NCBI GenBank assembly: GCA_023362775.1
Contig: JALMGJ010000008.1
Location: forward strand, 37,684,501-37,748,500
DNA from: Charina bottae
Taxonomy: Eukaryota > Chordata > Lepidosauria > Squamata > Charinaidae
Length of the DNA: 64,000 nt
Direction: 5' to 3'
The notes under the pieces were generated by a model. It did not search any database. It was not told where the DNA came from and saw only the letters and a list, made by a program, of their open reading frames with translations. Each line of letters starts with the position of its first letter. The stretch's first letter is position 1. Of the stretch, positions 23,698 through 35,077 are shown one piece after another. The translations under genes were made by a program, and so were the position numbers.

Positions 23698-23769
23698 ATA
23701 TTTATGAGCCGCCATTTCTTACATTACTGCAGTGAACCTACTCTGGATGTGAAGATTGCCTTTTGTCAG
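23698..23769 (+). CDS. MAPK10: MAPK10 (JNK3) first coding exon
   Basis: This exon encodes the start of c-Jun N-terminal kinase 3, a stress-activated MAP kinase that in mammals is mainly neuronal. The ATG is at 23704. The 22 codons to 23769 read MSRHFLHYCSEPTLDVKIAF followed by Cys-Gln, which matches the JNK3-specific N-terminal extension that JNK1 and JNK2 lack. The exon opens after a TTTCAG acceptor (23692-23697), with six bases of 5'UTR. It closes at CAG before a GTGTGT donor (23770) in phase 0, matching the phase-0 start of the next exon. From memory of the mammalian protein, Arg3 and His7 differ from Leu and Tyr. Upstream non-coding exons are not visible. Identity rests on the near-exact peptide, the phase match and the next exon. 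Confidence 0.95.
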
Positions 23770-24016
23770 GTGTGTGTTCCTTACAGGTAAAACAAGGTAC
23801 AGTATATACTTGTACTTACAAATTTTGTGATCAGTATTACATATCAATCATATATGTGGCTGAAAGTCTATACCAACCTCCTCAATCTGGTCCATCCCAG
23901 TCACTGGTTATGTTGGCTGGAATTCATGGTGCTAAAACTTGGAAGTGACTGGTGCACGGGATTTAGCAGAATGTCTATGTACCACCAGAATGTTTAAATC
24001 TGATTGGTGCTATCAG

Positions 24017-24442
24017 TAGGCTGACCATATTTCCTTGAGACAAAAATGGGACATTGGGATGGCAAAACAGGACGGGGTCTTATGTAATATTCCGTATTCA
24101 TGAAAAAGACAGGGATCCCTGCCCCCCGGTCTGCGCAATTGGCTCCCATCTGCAAACCCCGTCCCCCGGTCCACGTGATTGGCTTCCGCCTGTAAACCCT
24201 GCCCCCGGTCTGCCCTCCTCTCCACCTCTCTGCCCTCCTTTGCTGCGCGCTGATAGGCAGGAGGGCTTCCTCTTCTGGGCTGCCTCCAATCAGCAGCTCC
24301 GGCTTGGATCCTCATTCCGCGCCATTCCCGCCGGGTTTAAAAAACGGGACAAAATTGAGATTTTTATCAAAACAACAGGATGGTTGAAAAATGCTAAAAA
24401 AATGGGACTGCCCCATTCAAAACGGGAGGTATGGTCAGCCTA
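24017..24442 (+). mobile_element. Non-autonomous hAT element with TAGGCTGACCATA ends and GC-rich internal repeats
   Basis: Inverted termini TAGGCTGACCATA and TATGGTCAGCCTA are flanked by an 8-bp TSD, GCTATCAG/GCTACCAG (one mismatch, 24009-24016 and 24443-24450). The interior (about 24118-24215) holds two diverged units of about 38 bp with ATTGGCT (reverse CCAAT) and C-rich boxes, shared with the element at 57944. No transposase. Confidence 0.82.
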
Positions 24443-24572
24443 GCTACCAGGGTAGAACTTTGCACAATGAGGCCCCCTGAATGCAGTAGGGTAGGTCTGG
24501 GATAGTAAACTGAGTAATAACATGCCATCTAAAGAGGGGAATGCCCCATAAAAGCAATAAGCCTAGAGGATG

Positions 24573-24606
24573 AGTTAACAGTTAACTATAGTTAACAGTT
24601 AACTAT
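24573..24606. repeat. Perfect 17-bp tandem duplication
   Basis: AGTTAACAGTTAACTAT occurs twice back to back; each unit contains overlapping GTTAAC palindromes. Confidence 0.9.
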
Positions 24607-24783
24607 ATACTTTCCATACATAGCCATGCCCCAGTGATCACGCAATTTTACACCAGACCTGCTGGAGGAAATTTTATTCCCACTGGCTGCAATGGAAAAG
24701 GGAGATTTTTTTTTAAAAAAATTGTCTCTGCTTCAGGTTTTGTTTAGTAAAATAATTGTTATTATATTAACAATTCAAGTTTT

Positions 24784-24921
24784 TTAAAATAATTTTTACT
24801 GAAATTTTTTTAGATAAAAGGTAAACATGAAAAAATATAAAGAAAAGTTAGAGAAAGAAGAAAGATAAAAGAAAAAGTGAAGAAAGAAAGCAATACAGTT
24901 AAAGAAAAGGAAAAGGAAAAG
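24784..24921 (-). mobile_element. L1-type 3' end fragment
   Basis: A 138-base purine-rich block (on the + strand) bounded by a perfect 18-bp TSD ATTAACAATTCAAGTTTT (24766-24783, 24922-24939). The T/A-rich low-coordinate end suggests a poly(A) tail on the minus strand. It resembles the 3' part of the element at 50875-52649. Confidence 0.7.
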
Positions 24922-24939
24922 ATTAACAATTCAAGTTTT

Positions 24940-26054
24940 ATCTTACTGATTCTTCATGGGACTATGGAAAAAAAGTACTTAGAATGGACTTTGCTCACAC
25001 ACATTCAAAAAGGCTAAACAGTTTTTTGGATCAGACCAAAGAGATATCTAATCCAACATAAATAGTCCCTATAGGAAATCCATCAGCAGAGAAAAAGGCA
25101 GTGGTCCTCACTTAATTTTTGGAATATGAATTATCTATTTTGGTATTCAGCAGTGGAGTAATATACCAGCTAAAAATCCCAAACATGTGTAGTTATCCAT
25201 GTAGCAGCAGTCTGCAATTACTTAAACCAAACATTTCTTTTCCTGAGATCATATTGTAACTGTAGAGGACAGCCACTTGATCCTGGGAAAAGATACAGCT
25301 GCTTTAAAGAGCTGATAACAGCTGCTACATGAGCACTCCATGCACTCCGAATCACCTTCCATTCTTCAAATCCTATGCAATAATATAAGTTGCAAATATA
25401 CATATATCAGAATTTATATAAACTAGCACATTAAAATGGCTTTAGAATTCACTGATGAATGATCATCTATCAATTGTTGAGTAATATGCAGAATAATGTG
25501 GCAATCCCAAATAACATAAGTACTATACAATTTAGCCATTAAAAACATGGGGACTGTCCAAATTAGCACCCCAGATTCCTGGCACCTTGATACATCTCTC
25601 ACCCAAGCAAAGTTGGCACAGGCAGTCATAAACTTGTCAACATTGACTGCTTTACAATAGTTTCCTGGCCAGCCTCAATGTAGGAGTTACCATGGAAGCA
25701 GGGCAAATTCAGGGTCTCCTACAGTTACTTTTCCTTGAAAACCCAAATCCAGTAAATTAAACTGTGGAAATTGATTTGAAATTCAATAAAACAAGTTAAA
25801 TTAAGAGTATGACATTGTTTAGTAACAGAATTACTAATAGTAGTGGGATTAATTTCTGTTGATGGTGTATTCTCCTATGTTCCACTGAATACAGGCATCA
25901 GAACAAATGCCTTCATTCTTTCAGTGTTTCTCTACCCACTAATTAACTAGAGAAAGACTGGTTAGGCCTTGGTATTCTGTTCAAACTCTATTAAGATGGA
26001 AGAATCTCACATAATGTTGCACATAAAGTGCATTAATTTGCCCGGATGCTTTTG
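24940..26054. other. Unassigned intron sequence
   Basis: No gene or recognisable repeat was seen. Confidence 0.5.
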
Positions 26055-26059
26055 GGTTA

Positions 26060-26165
26060 GGGTTATTTATTTATTTATTTTTATTTATTGTGGTATTTAT
26101 ACCCCGCCTATCCCCTCCCTAATAGAGGACTCTAGGCGGCTTACAAGCATATATATACATTAATT
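26060..26165 (-). mobile_element. L2-like LINE 3' tail
   Basis: A (TTTA)n tract is followed by ATACCCCGCCTATCCC and GACTCTAGGCGGCTTACA, the reverse complement of the L2-like tail. Confidence 0.7.
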
Positions 26166-26189
26166 ATACAATTTTTACAAATCACAATT

Positions 26190-26390
26190 TTCACCGCGCG
26201 TGAGGGGAGGGGGTAAGGGAACCGACTCTTCCAGGCTCTGGACTACAATTCCCAGTATGCCTTGAGCCGGCTGCTGACGTCCTGTAGCTGTTACATCCGG
26301 GTCCGTCGTCGCCGCCGCCATTCAATCTTCCTCCGATCCTTTCCTCCGGTGGTGCCAACTTCCCGACAGGACGCCAGCAAATTAGCCCAC
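26190..26390. promoter_or_regulatory. CpG-rich promoter-like block with ZNF143-type motif
   Basis: In an AT-rich intron this 200-base block is GC-rich and keeps many CpGs (CCGTCGTCGCCGCCGCC at 26302-26318). ACTACAATTCCCAGTATGCC at 26242-26261 closely matches the ZNF143/Staf consensus. TGACGT occurs at 26275. It lies between an L2-like tail and a diverged tRNA-type SINE. It could be a captured promoter or 5'UTR, an alternative promoter, or part of a mobile element; I cannot tell which. Confidence 0.45.
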
Positions 26391-26560
26391 TTAAGGTGGT
26401 ACCCATTTATCTACTTGCAAAGCTTTCGAACTGTTGGGTTGACAGGAGCTGGGACTAGCAACAAGAGCTCACCTCATTGCACGGGGTTCGAACTGCAGAC
26501 CTTCTGATCTGCAGCCTACAGCTCAGCAGTTTAACCTGTTGAGCCACCGTGTCCCACGGT
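26391..26560 (-). mobile_element. Diverged tRNA-type SINE related to Sauria SINE
   Basis: On the minus strand: GGACACGGTGGCTCAACAGG, then GGTTAAACTGCTGAGC, a B-box GTTCGAACCCC, and a body matching GTAGATAAATGGGTACCACC. The BovB-like tail is absent; the CpG-rich block starts in its place. Confidence 0.7.
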
Positions 26561-27150
26561 TATATCTTTCATCTCACATTCTTTGTAATGCATTCCATCA
26601 TCGCCATCTTATTGCTTACTGAAATGATAGAGTCATTTGTCAGAAGACTGTGGTTATAAGGATTACTGTAGCTTCATGTCCAAGCTTCATAATATTGATT
26701 TTAACATATGTTGACTAAAAATAACCAGCTGCTTGATGTGTAATTGAATATAAATATCGGTGAACTTTGGAAAGATCATAGGCTAAGAATGTATGTTTAA
26801 AAAGCTTAACCCTAACCTTGATTTTAGAAATGTTTCCTTCAAAGAGATGCTTCAAGCCAATTTTTTTTTTATCATATTTTGATTAAAATCTGGTAGTACC
26901 ACCAAGGGCCAGATAAAATTGTTGTTGCCCAAAGACCCAGTTGCCAATTCCTCTGTTAGTTCACTAATAACACATTTTTCAGGTTTAGAAATATTGTTCT
27001 GTATATTTCACCATCTGGATATCTCATCAATCATCCTTTACATCTACTACTATTTTTTCCCTTAACACTTGTTTAAAACCATAACTTAGTCAATATTTAA
27101 ATTTAATATGTAGAAATATAATTTGAGAAAGAGAGAAAAAAACAGAGACA
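26561..27150. other. Unassigned intron sequence
   Basis: No gene or recognisable repeat was seen. Confidence 0.5.
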
Positions 27151-27157
27151 GTTAAAA

Positions 27158-27472
27158 AGGTAAAGGTTCCACCACACAGTCGTGTCCGACTCTAGGGGCC
27201 GGTGCTCATCTATGTTTGTTAGCCGAAGAGCCAGCGTTGTCCGAAGACGCTTCCACGGTCATGTGACCGCATGAAGCGCACGGAACGCTGTTACCATCCC
27301 ACCAAAGTGGTACCTATTCATCTACTTGCATTTGCATGCTTTCAAATTGCTAGGTTGACAAGAGCTGGGGCTAGTGCGGGAGCTCACTCTGTCACGCGGC
27401 ACTCAGGTCTCGAACCGCCAACCTTCTGATCGACAAGCCTGGCGTCTTAACCGCTGAGCCACCGCGCCCCCT
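27158..27472 (-). mobile_element. Sauria SINE
   Basis: Reverse-complement Sauria SINE from GGTAAAGGTT with CAGTCGTGTCCGACTC to GAGCCACCGCGCCCCCTC. The B-box is partly changed (GGTTCGAGACC on the minus strand). Confidence 0.9.
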
Positions 27473-28898
27473 CCAGAAACAGTTACCCATCTGATAAAGG
27501 GAATGCTGGCTATCTGCTTTAGGAAACTTTACTGTTTGCATAGGAGTTCAGTGCCCTTCCATTAGCCTTGCACATTAAGTGGAAAGATAATGCGAAATTA
27601 TGTGAAATCAGGTGTTTTCGCTAGGTAGTTAGCCAACTGTTGTCTTCTGTGATTTGTAGTGATGCTCCAAGGTCTTCAGGCAAATATGTTACATTGTCTA
27701 CTACTTCATCCTTCTTGTTGGGCTGCCATGGATTAAACCTGGAATTGAAACCTGCATGTTAAAGAATGCATCTACCAGAGAACATTGTCCCTTATATTTA
27801 TTCATCTTCTGATAATCTTGAGGAAAGCCAGGGCCACAACTATTCGTATCCTACATTGCTAGAAGGGAAAATATATAAACTTTCTCAAGAGATGTAGCTC
27901 ATAGCTCCCAGAGTAAGTCACATTCAGTTATGACATCTACCTACTTCTTCACCCCTTTGAAGGATTTTATAGAATCATTAAGAGGATGATTGAATTCCGA
28001 GAGTGACATCATTGGCCATGAAATGATCCTTTCACACCAATACACTCAATATTTCCTATTCTAAACCTACTGAACTAATACCCACTAGTATTCAGTTGCA
28101 AAAATGAGGTTCTGTAGAACTCTGTTAGAGTATCCATGTATCTTATTTTAAACCTTCTATTTAAGGTTTTCAGAGGACAGTGCTCAGATTAGTATTTGAA
28201 AAGCTCTTCAATCCACGTCTGGTTTTAAAATAATTTGTAAGAAAGAGGAGAAGGGGCCAAGAAACTGCCCAGTCACAGCTAAAATCTGGAAGGGATACCA
28301 TTCACCTAGTTGAAGGCTTTGCGTTCAGTTGTGCTATATATCTATTTACATTTTAATATTTTTAAACCTGCATCTATGCATGCATACAATATTTGTGTAT
28401 TTAATCCACACCATAAGTAGAGTTTTGTGGGTAGATTGCAAGGTTTTTGAAAATATTAAAAGTATTTAAACAGTGAAAATCATAAAACATGAAAACATTC
28501 AAATGCATTAATAGCAAGGGAAAGAATATGAAAATAAAATATATAAAAGTTAAGACTCATTATATGAAATGTCCTGTTATTGTGAGAGCTCAGGCAAGTC
28601 TCTTTTTAAATATTTCCCTAAGTAACAGCCATGCTGACACTGTATCAATGTATCATCCACCAATTATTTGATCTCAAAAAGGAAAATAGTTCAAAGAAAT
28701 GGGTCAGCCTCTAGAACCATGTTTCATGGAGTTAATCATTAAAGTATTTCCATTTACCATCTCAAGGTCAGTTTGTTTTGGTTTAGGTTTTGCTTGAAGA
28801 TGCTCCATATACTATAGTCGGTTATGATGGCAATGATCTGTCTGCATAATAGTTTTAATTATAGGAACTCGAAACTGATGTATCCATTCAAACAGAAT
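27473..28898. other. Unassigned intron sequence
   Basis: No gene or recognisable repeat was seen. Confidence 0.5.
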
Positions 28899-28906
28899 GC
28901 TTGAAC

Positions 28907-29176
28907 CAGGGCTTTCCAAAGTTTTCCCGCAGCGACACACCAACCGCCGTTGGTGTGTCGCCGCGGGAAAACCCGGAAGTGCCGCCGTTGCGGCAGCGCG
29001 CAAAAACCCGGAAGCGCTGCTGCCGCTTTCAGTTTTTGCGCGCCGCCGTTGGTGTGTCGCCGCGGGAAAACCCGGAAGCGCTGTTGATGATCAGCGCTTC
29101 CGGGTTGTGTGGCGACACACCAGACTGTGTGTGGCAACACACTTTTGTGTCGCGACACACAGTTTGGAAAGCTCTG
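28907..29176 (-). mobile_element. Non-autonomous hAT element, CGCGACAC family, copy 2
   Basis: Termini CAGGGCTTTCCAAA and AGTTTGGAAAGCTCTG with a perfect 8-bp TSD GCTTGAAC (28899-28906, 29177-29184). The interior is very CpG-rich, with two copies of a module around GGTGTGTCGCCGCGGG, followed by AAAACCCGGAAG. The CGCGACACACAG block marks the high-coordinate end. Long open frames here are by-products of GC content. Confidence 0.9.
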
Positions 29177-29184
29177 GCTTGAAC

Positions 29185-29849
29185 TATAGTTTATTAGGAA
29201 TCACAAAGTGAACCAAGAATTCAAGATGTCCTCTCTCCCAAAGATATTGGCAAGCAGTATGCTGTTTAGTTCAGGACTGTCAGTGCCAATAAAATTATTA
29301 TTACTATTAGTAGTAGTAAAGCTCTAAGCCGACATATAATAAAATACATCTTGCTAGCTGAGCACTACATGATAATTAGTTAAGCCATAATAAAAGAAAA
29401 TTGTGCGGCATACTTCATATAATGACCAAAAACACAGCATGAAATTTTGCTGAAACCAGAAAAAGTGATGATCTCAGGGGTTTTTTCTTACTCTCAGTTG
29501 GCCTGAATGTTTGGAACGAACACATTTAGAATAGTGCATCTTATTTCCTCATGTTACGTTATACTGTGTACTGTGTTCAGCTGTGTTGGAAGAGAGGGGC
29601 TAATAATGAACTACTGGCTGTGCCTTACAACAGGGTATTGAACTAGATTAGGGCCAGTGACTCCTGGGTTTACCCAAGAATCTCTCATTTTTTCTGATTC
29701 ACCTGAAAAATAACTATCTGTGAAATGACCTGTGATTTAATTCTGTTCCCATAATACAGTTACTGTAATCCAGTCAGCCATTTACCTAGTCAAATCTTGC
29801 CAGTAGTTCTGGCCATGTGCATAGTAACTGCATTGGTTGATCCTTTGGA
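29185..29849. other. Unassigned intron sequence
   Basis: No gene or recognisable repeat was seen. Confidence 0.5.
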
Positions 29850-29932
29850 TATACACATACATATACATATACGCGCGCGCACACACACACACACACGCTG
29901 TGTGTATATGTGTGTGTATGTATGTGTGTGTA

Positions 29933-29971
<39 letters not shown>

Positions 29972-30281
29972 GTGTGTGTATGTATGTGTGTATGTATGTG
30001 TGTGTGTATGTATGTATGTATGTATGTGTGTGTATGTATGTGTGTATGTATGTATGTGTGTGTATGTATGTGTGTGTATGTATGTATGTATGTGTGTGTA
30101 TGTGTGTGTATGTATGTATGTATGTATGTGTGTGTATGTGTGTGTATGTATGTATGTATGTATGTGTGTGTGTATGTATGTGTGTATGTATGTATGTATC
30201 TGTTTGTATGTATGTGTGTGTGTATGTATGTATGTATGTATATATATATGTATGTGTTTGTATGTATGTATGTATGTGTGT

Positions 30282-30320
<39 letters not shown>
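29850..30320 (+). repeat. Long TG/TATG microsatellite with a short (AC)(GC) start
   Basis: About 470 bases of alternating TG and TATG units begin with an ATAC/GCGCGC/ACAC block (29850-29896) and end in a pure (TG)n. Overlapping open frames on both strands (Cys/Val/Tyr/Met or His/Thr/Tyr/Ile repeats) are translations of the array, not genes. Confidence 0.98.
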
Positions 30321-30324
<4 letters not shown>

Positions 30325-30374
30325 TCCAAATTTTGCCACTGCCCATCTCTCCCCGGAAGAGGGACTCTTTTATT

Positions 30375-31430
30375 TTTATTTATTTATTTATTTTAGAAAA
30401 CATATATGGTTGCCTATCTAAAATGCATAACTCTGGGTGGCTTAAAATAAACAACAAAAAGTACATTTAAAAAATCATAAAAATTAGCTTCATAACACCC
30501 TATTAATATAATGACACCTATATTGGGTTCAGTAGACATCCCAGCTCAGCTCCTGGGGGAAGACAGCCAGGTCTTCACAGCCTTCCAAAATGCCAATTGA
30601 ACCATGGCCTCTGTGATCTCTGGGGACAGGCTGTTCCAGAGGAAGGTGCCATGACAAAGAAGGCATATCTCCTTGGTCCCACAGATAAGAATGTTTGATA
30701 GAGACCTGAAGCACATTCACCCCATCAGATCTGCTGGGACCTGCAGAAACCCTTGGCCCTGTGCCATGTAGGGCTTTAAAAGGATAACCAGCACCTTGAA
30801 TTGCACCCAGAAGGATACTGGGACCCAGTGCAACTTTGTAATAATGGTGTAGCCCAGGTGAACTTTGTAACACTCCAGAAGCATGCCCTGCTGCATTCTG
30901 GATTAGCTGAAGCTTCCAAGTATCTTCAAATGCAGTCCCATGCAGAGTGCGTTGCAGTAGTCCATTTGGGAAGTGGCGAAGGTATGAGCGACTGTGTGCA
31001 GAGCCTCAGGGGCCAGGAATGAATGCAATTGGCACACCACATGTGTGCAACTCCCCTTATCTCCAGCTGCCATGTGCTCTTCAAGCAGGAGCCATGAGTC
31101 CAGGATGGCTCCCAGATTGCATACCAACATTGTCCATGTGTATGCTACCCTGTCAAGAGTTAAAGATGGAAAATCCCCACATCCAGGGTCCCCCAAAACC
31201 CACACCTTTCACCAGGAAGTGTCTCATGAGTCCTTATGCTAGGAGAGTCGAGGCAAAGCTGGTGCCTTCCCAAATGATCCGGTAGGCAACTGTAGTCATG
31301 GCTCACTTCCTGCAGCCAGACAATGCTTGGGAAATGTGTCTGGTCCCCCACTTGTTTTCTTGGAGGACTAGATATGCCAAATGGGTAAGTTCCATTTACC
31401 CAAACAAATGGATAGGATTTAACCATGTCT
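30375..31430 (-). mobile_element. L2-like LINE, decayed
   Basis: It begins at the (TTTA)n tract near 30370 and includes text homologous to the copies at 4390 and 18483 (GTGCCATGTAGGGCTTTAAA, ACCTTGAATTGCACCC). A second L2 tail scrap (30335-30368) abuts it. No intact frame remains. Confidence 0.75.
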
Positions 31431-31482
31431 ATGAGCAATTATTATCATTATTATTATTATTAATGAGTATTTATTATTATGA

Positions 31483-31823
31483 GGGGCATGCTGGCTCAGC
31501 AGGTAAGACACCAGGCTTGTTGATCGGAAGATCGCAAGTTCGGAGGTTCGAATCCCTAGCCCTGCATGCGGAGTGAGCTCCCGCACTCGCCCCAGCTCTT
31601 CCCAACCTAGCAATTTGAAAGCATGCAAATGCAAGTAGATTAATAGGTACCACTTCGGTGGGTAGGTAAGAGCGTTCCACGCGCGTCATGCGGCCACATG
31701 ACCGTGGAAGCGTCTTCGGACAACGCTGGCTCTTTGGCTATCAAACGGAGATGAGCACCGGCCCCTAGAGTCGGACACGATTGCACAAAATGTGCGGGGG
31801 GAACCTTTACCTTTACCTTTTTA
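31483..31823 (+). mobile_element. Sauria SINE
   Basis: Full-length copy from GGGGCATGCTGGCTCAGC to (ACCTTT)n, with GAGTCGGACACGATTG in the tail. A short repeat TTATGAG on both sides may be the TSD. Confidence 0.9.
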
Positions 31824-31825
31824 TG

Positions 31826-32934
31826 AGCATTTAGGGTTAAATTGAACTTCCCAGGGATTAATTGACGGAATCAACATACCCTCCTCCCTGCATCATTGAC
31901 CAAGTTAAAGATGTTATGAGAATAAGGCTTTATGTAGTAGGGCTTAACTTCTAGCGCAGAAGAGAGAACTACACTGGCCCAGAACTACTGTTGAACCACC
32001 TATTGTTTACTGTTAGATAGGTTTGGTTTTTAAATCTTTCCAGCCCTCTGATTCTTCTGGACAGAAACAGCACCAGCTCATTGGTGATATGGGCGATGCT
32101 ACATTGTTTAATTCAGTCTGTCAAAGTGGTTCCTCTTATTTGTGGAACCTTCTGATGTATTTTCCATTTTCGTTTGTGAGGTGATAATACTGGCAAACGC
32201 TCCCTGTGACTATGATTGAAGCTTTCAAAAAATGAACAATTCATAACACGCAGATGGCAAGCTTACTCCTGGCACCTGTAACCACAGACTTGAGTGTGCC
32301 TTCTGGGTATTCACTGACATGCAACTGCTGCTTCTCCTAACATGGAGTGTTCAGGGTTCTTCACACAAAGACAGTATAAGAAAGCCCACAGGAAACTAAG
32401 CTATGCTATTCAGTTTATTCTGCAAATTTGTTCATATCAGCATCTCCTTCTGGCATTTATAGACCATTCCCCCATCCTCCGTCGCCGCTCCACAAATGCT
32501 CGTCTCTGGCTCTTGAATGCAGGCTCCTGCTGGGTGGCTTGTAAAAATAAATACACTCAGAAGTCGAAGGAGGAAGCCATTTTTGGCAATTAGCCAGGAA
32601 CAGATTAACATACTGCACCTCAGACTTTCCCTGGTTTAATGACCGCAGTTACCATATGCAGTCTTCAGTGTTCCGTTGTGTTACTTAGCGCTGTTTTTTT
32701 GGTTTTTCTTCAAAAAGCAAGGCCAGAATTTTGGGAATGTGTGCTGGAGCAAGGAGATCTAGCAAGGCAAACCCAAGTGACTGGCCAAATAATTGGTTCA
32801 GAATTATTATTAGTATTAAAATACAAAAAGAAAAAGGAAAAAAAAACAAAATTATAGAAGAAGGTAAAAAGAAAAAAGAAAGCTATAAACCCCCCAAAAC
32901 ATACAGGGCATATATTCACACATATGCATACATA
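31826..32934. other. Unassigned intron sequence
   Basis: No gene or clear element. Short frames at 32342 and 32639 have no motif. Confidence 0.5.
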
Positions 32935-32936
32935 TA

Positions 32937-33181
32937 CAGGCAGTCCTTGTTTAGTGACTGCCTCGTTTAGTGACAACAGTTACAACAGTGATGAAAAAGA
33001 ACTTTGCGACCAATGCCCACATTTATGACCTTCACAGCATCTCTCTTTCAGTCATTAGTATGCGTTGTCCTGTGTAAAATCGTAAGCACAGTCGTGGTCA
33101 CTGGATTTTTCACTTAGTGACCACTTTGCTTAACAGCCTAGTTGCCAGTCCCAATTTCGGTTGCTAAATGAGGACTACCTA
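32937..33181. mobile_element. Mariner/Tc1-like MITE, decayed copy
   Basis: Ends CAGGCAGTCC and GGACTACCTA lie next to TA dinucleotides (32935-32936, 33182-33183). The interior repeats TTTAGTGAC and TTAGTGACC motifs. Same family as 63156-63499. Confidence 0.75.
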
Positions 33182-33183
33182 TA

Positions 33184-35070
33184 AAGTTGTACAGTAAACA
33201 TTTCAGTGAATGGAAGCCACAATTTGTTACAATCATCCATAGCTAATCCATATTGGTAAAATACTGATTCATAGATTGCTGATGACATCAATTGTGCAGA
33301 TCACTGAATAGTTGGAGCCATATGTTTGTCATGTGCTGGAAGAATCCAAAGGAGAGACTGTGATATTGCATACACAACTTTCTCCCCTGCTGTCTATAAA
33401 TAAGGTATAATAAGGGTTGGGACCTACTGGAGAAGGTGTTGGAGAAAGTGGGCAGTGGTGGACCTTCTCTTTTATCAGTGCCCTGGAAGGATAAGCAGTG
33501 CTGAGCGGCTGAGTCCATCCAGCCTTTAAGCTTCTTACCGAGCGATTACAGTCAGGGGCATTATGGAACATTAAAATGGTGTATGCTTCCAGCTAACTCT
33601 GAAGCTGAACCAAAAATAAGATTAAACGAATCTGAACAAATACAGGTAGATCCTGGCAACCCCCTAGCAGTAGCCCTTGATGAGATTGTGGTAGCTGCCT
33701 AGGGATGTTCATGTGTTGATGCATCACCATTTTAATTCTCTTGATAGTAACATATAAATAATCATTGCCAGAAAGAATTTCTCCTGCCTCTTTCCTAGGA
33801 GAAATACTTGAAATGTGCACATGGCAGAGTGTTAGGAATGAAAATACACTCTTTTCCCCCCTGATATTTAATCAGTTTTTCCTGTACACTGAAGGCTGGT
33901 TCTTTCTTCTCCCTTCTTTGTGATGTGTAAGTGTATTTATCTAGGGATTCTTGATCTGGAAGCCCCACATTATGTTTCTTTCTTCAACTTGAGGCAAGCT
34001 GCCATAGACAATCAATGAGGCTGAAGATAAGGGTTAGGACTTGTATGTGTGATTGCCTTCTTGCCTTCATAGTTATGCTGTCCTTGTGGTCATGAACCGT
34101 TTCTGACCAGTTCACCACGATCAGAAGTGGACAGCTGATTTTTTTACTCAACTTGTTTTTGAACTGCAAGCAAACAGTGGCTTGAATGAAACAGATCAAA
34201 ATGGTGCCAAAATGGTTCTAATTGGGATAAAGCAGTACACAGCAAATAATTTAGTAGTTTTTTTAAAAAATAAAATAAAAGGATACTCTTCTGGTTAGTA
34301 GAATGGAAATTTATGTATATGTCTATCTTCAGAAAAAGTGATGATCAAACTCAAATAAATCTTTTGGGGGGGTAGCTGTAACTTTCATTTTCATTTTTTG
34401 TTTTCTTGGGAAAATGCCTTTCTCACTGGAAACGGCTATAAAGACAGTATGTCTTATACATGTAAAGCTGGGATGTATTGTTACCTTACAGCAATTAAAC
34501 CTTTTATTAGTTATGTCTTCAACTGAAGCCTAGGAATGTTGACATTACTTCTGTGAGCTGTTCCCTTATCCTGGCCTATTGCAAAGATATACTGTCCCAA
34601 ATGTGCAATTCAATATTTTTCTTGCCACTCAAAAACTCTGCAAATTTCCAAATACAATTCAGAATGCTATTGTGCTCATTTTAAAGATCTGCATGGCTTT
34701 GGAAACCTGGAGGATTGTTTACTTTGGTATCACTCTGCTTGAATACAAAGCAGCTTCAGCTTCAGTTTAAACGGGTGATGTCCCTGGGAAGGTTTTGGCT
34801 GGCATTTCTTCATTATTTGATTTTTCCTTTCCTAATATTTTGTTTTTATTAGGTTTTCTTTCCTATCTTCCAGTTGTTCACAGATTATTTGTGATACTAC
34901 TTTTTATATTCTTGTCAGATAGTGTATAAACAGTAACATGTTGAAGGGAACGTGTTAATTTATCAAATAAACGCAAGCGCATGAACACAAATCAACCTCA
35001 AAACTAATTTGTATCGTAAAATAGGAATGTAGTAAGGATATTGGAGAAATATAAATCAGAAATATAAATC
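33184..35070. other. Unassigned intron sequence
   Basis: No gene or recognisable repeat was seen. Confidence 0.5.
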
Positions 35071-35077
35071 AGAGACC

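Noticed and set aside
29782..30470. Six long overlapping open frames on both strands
   Set aside because: They are translations of the TG/TATG array in every frame, with no start context or domain.
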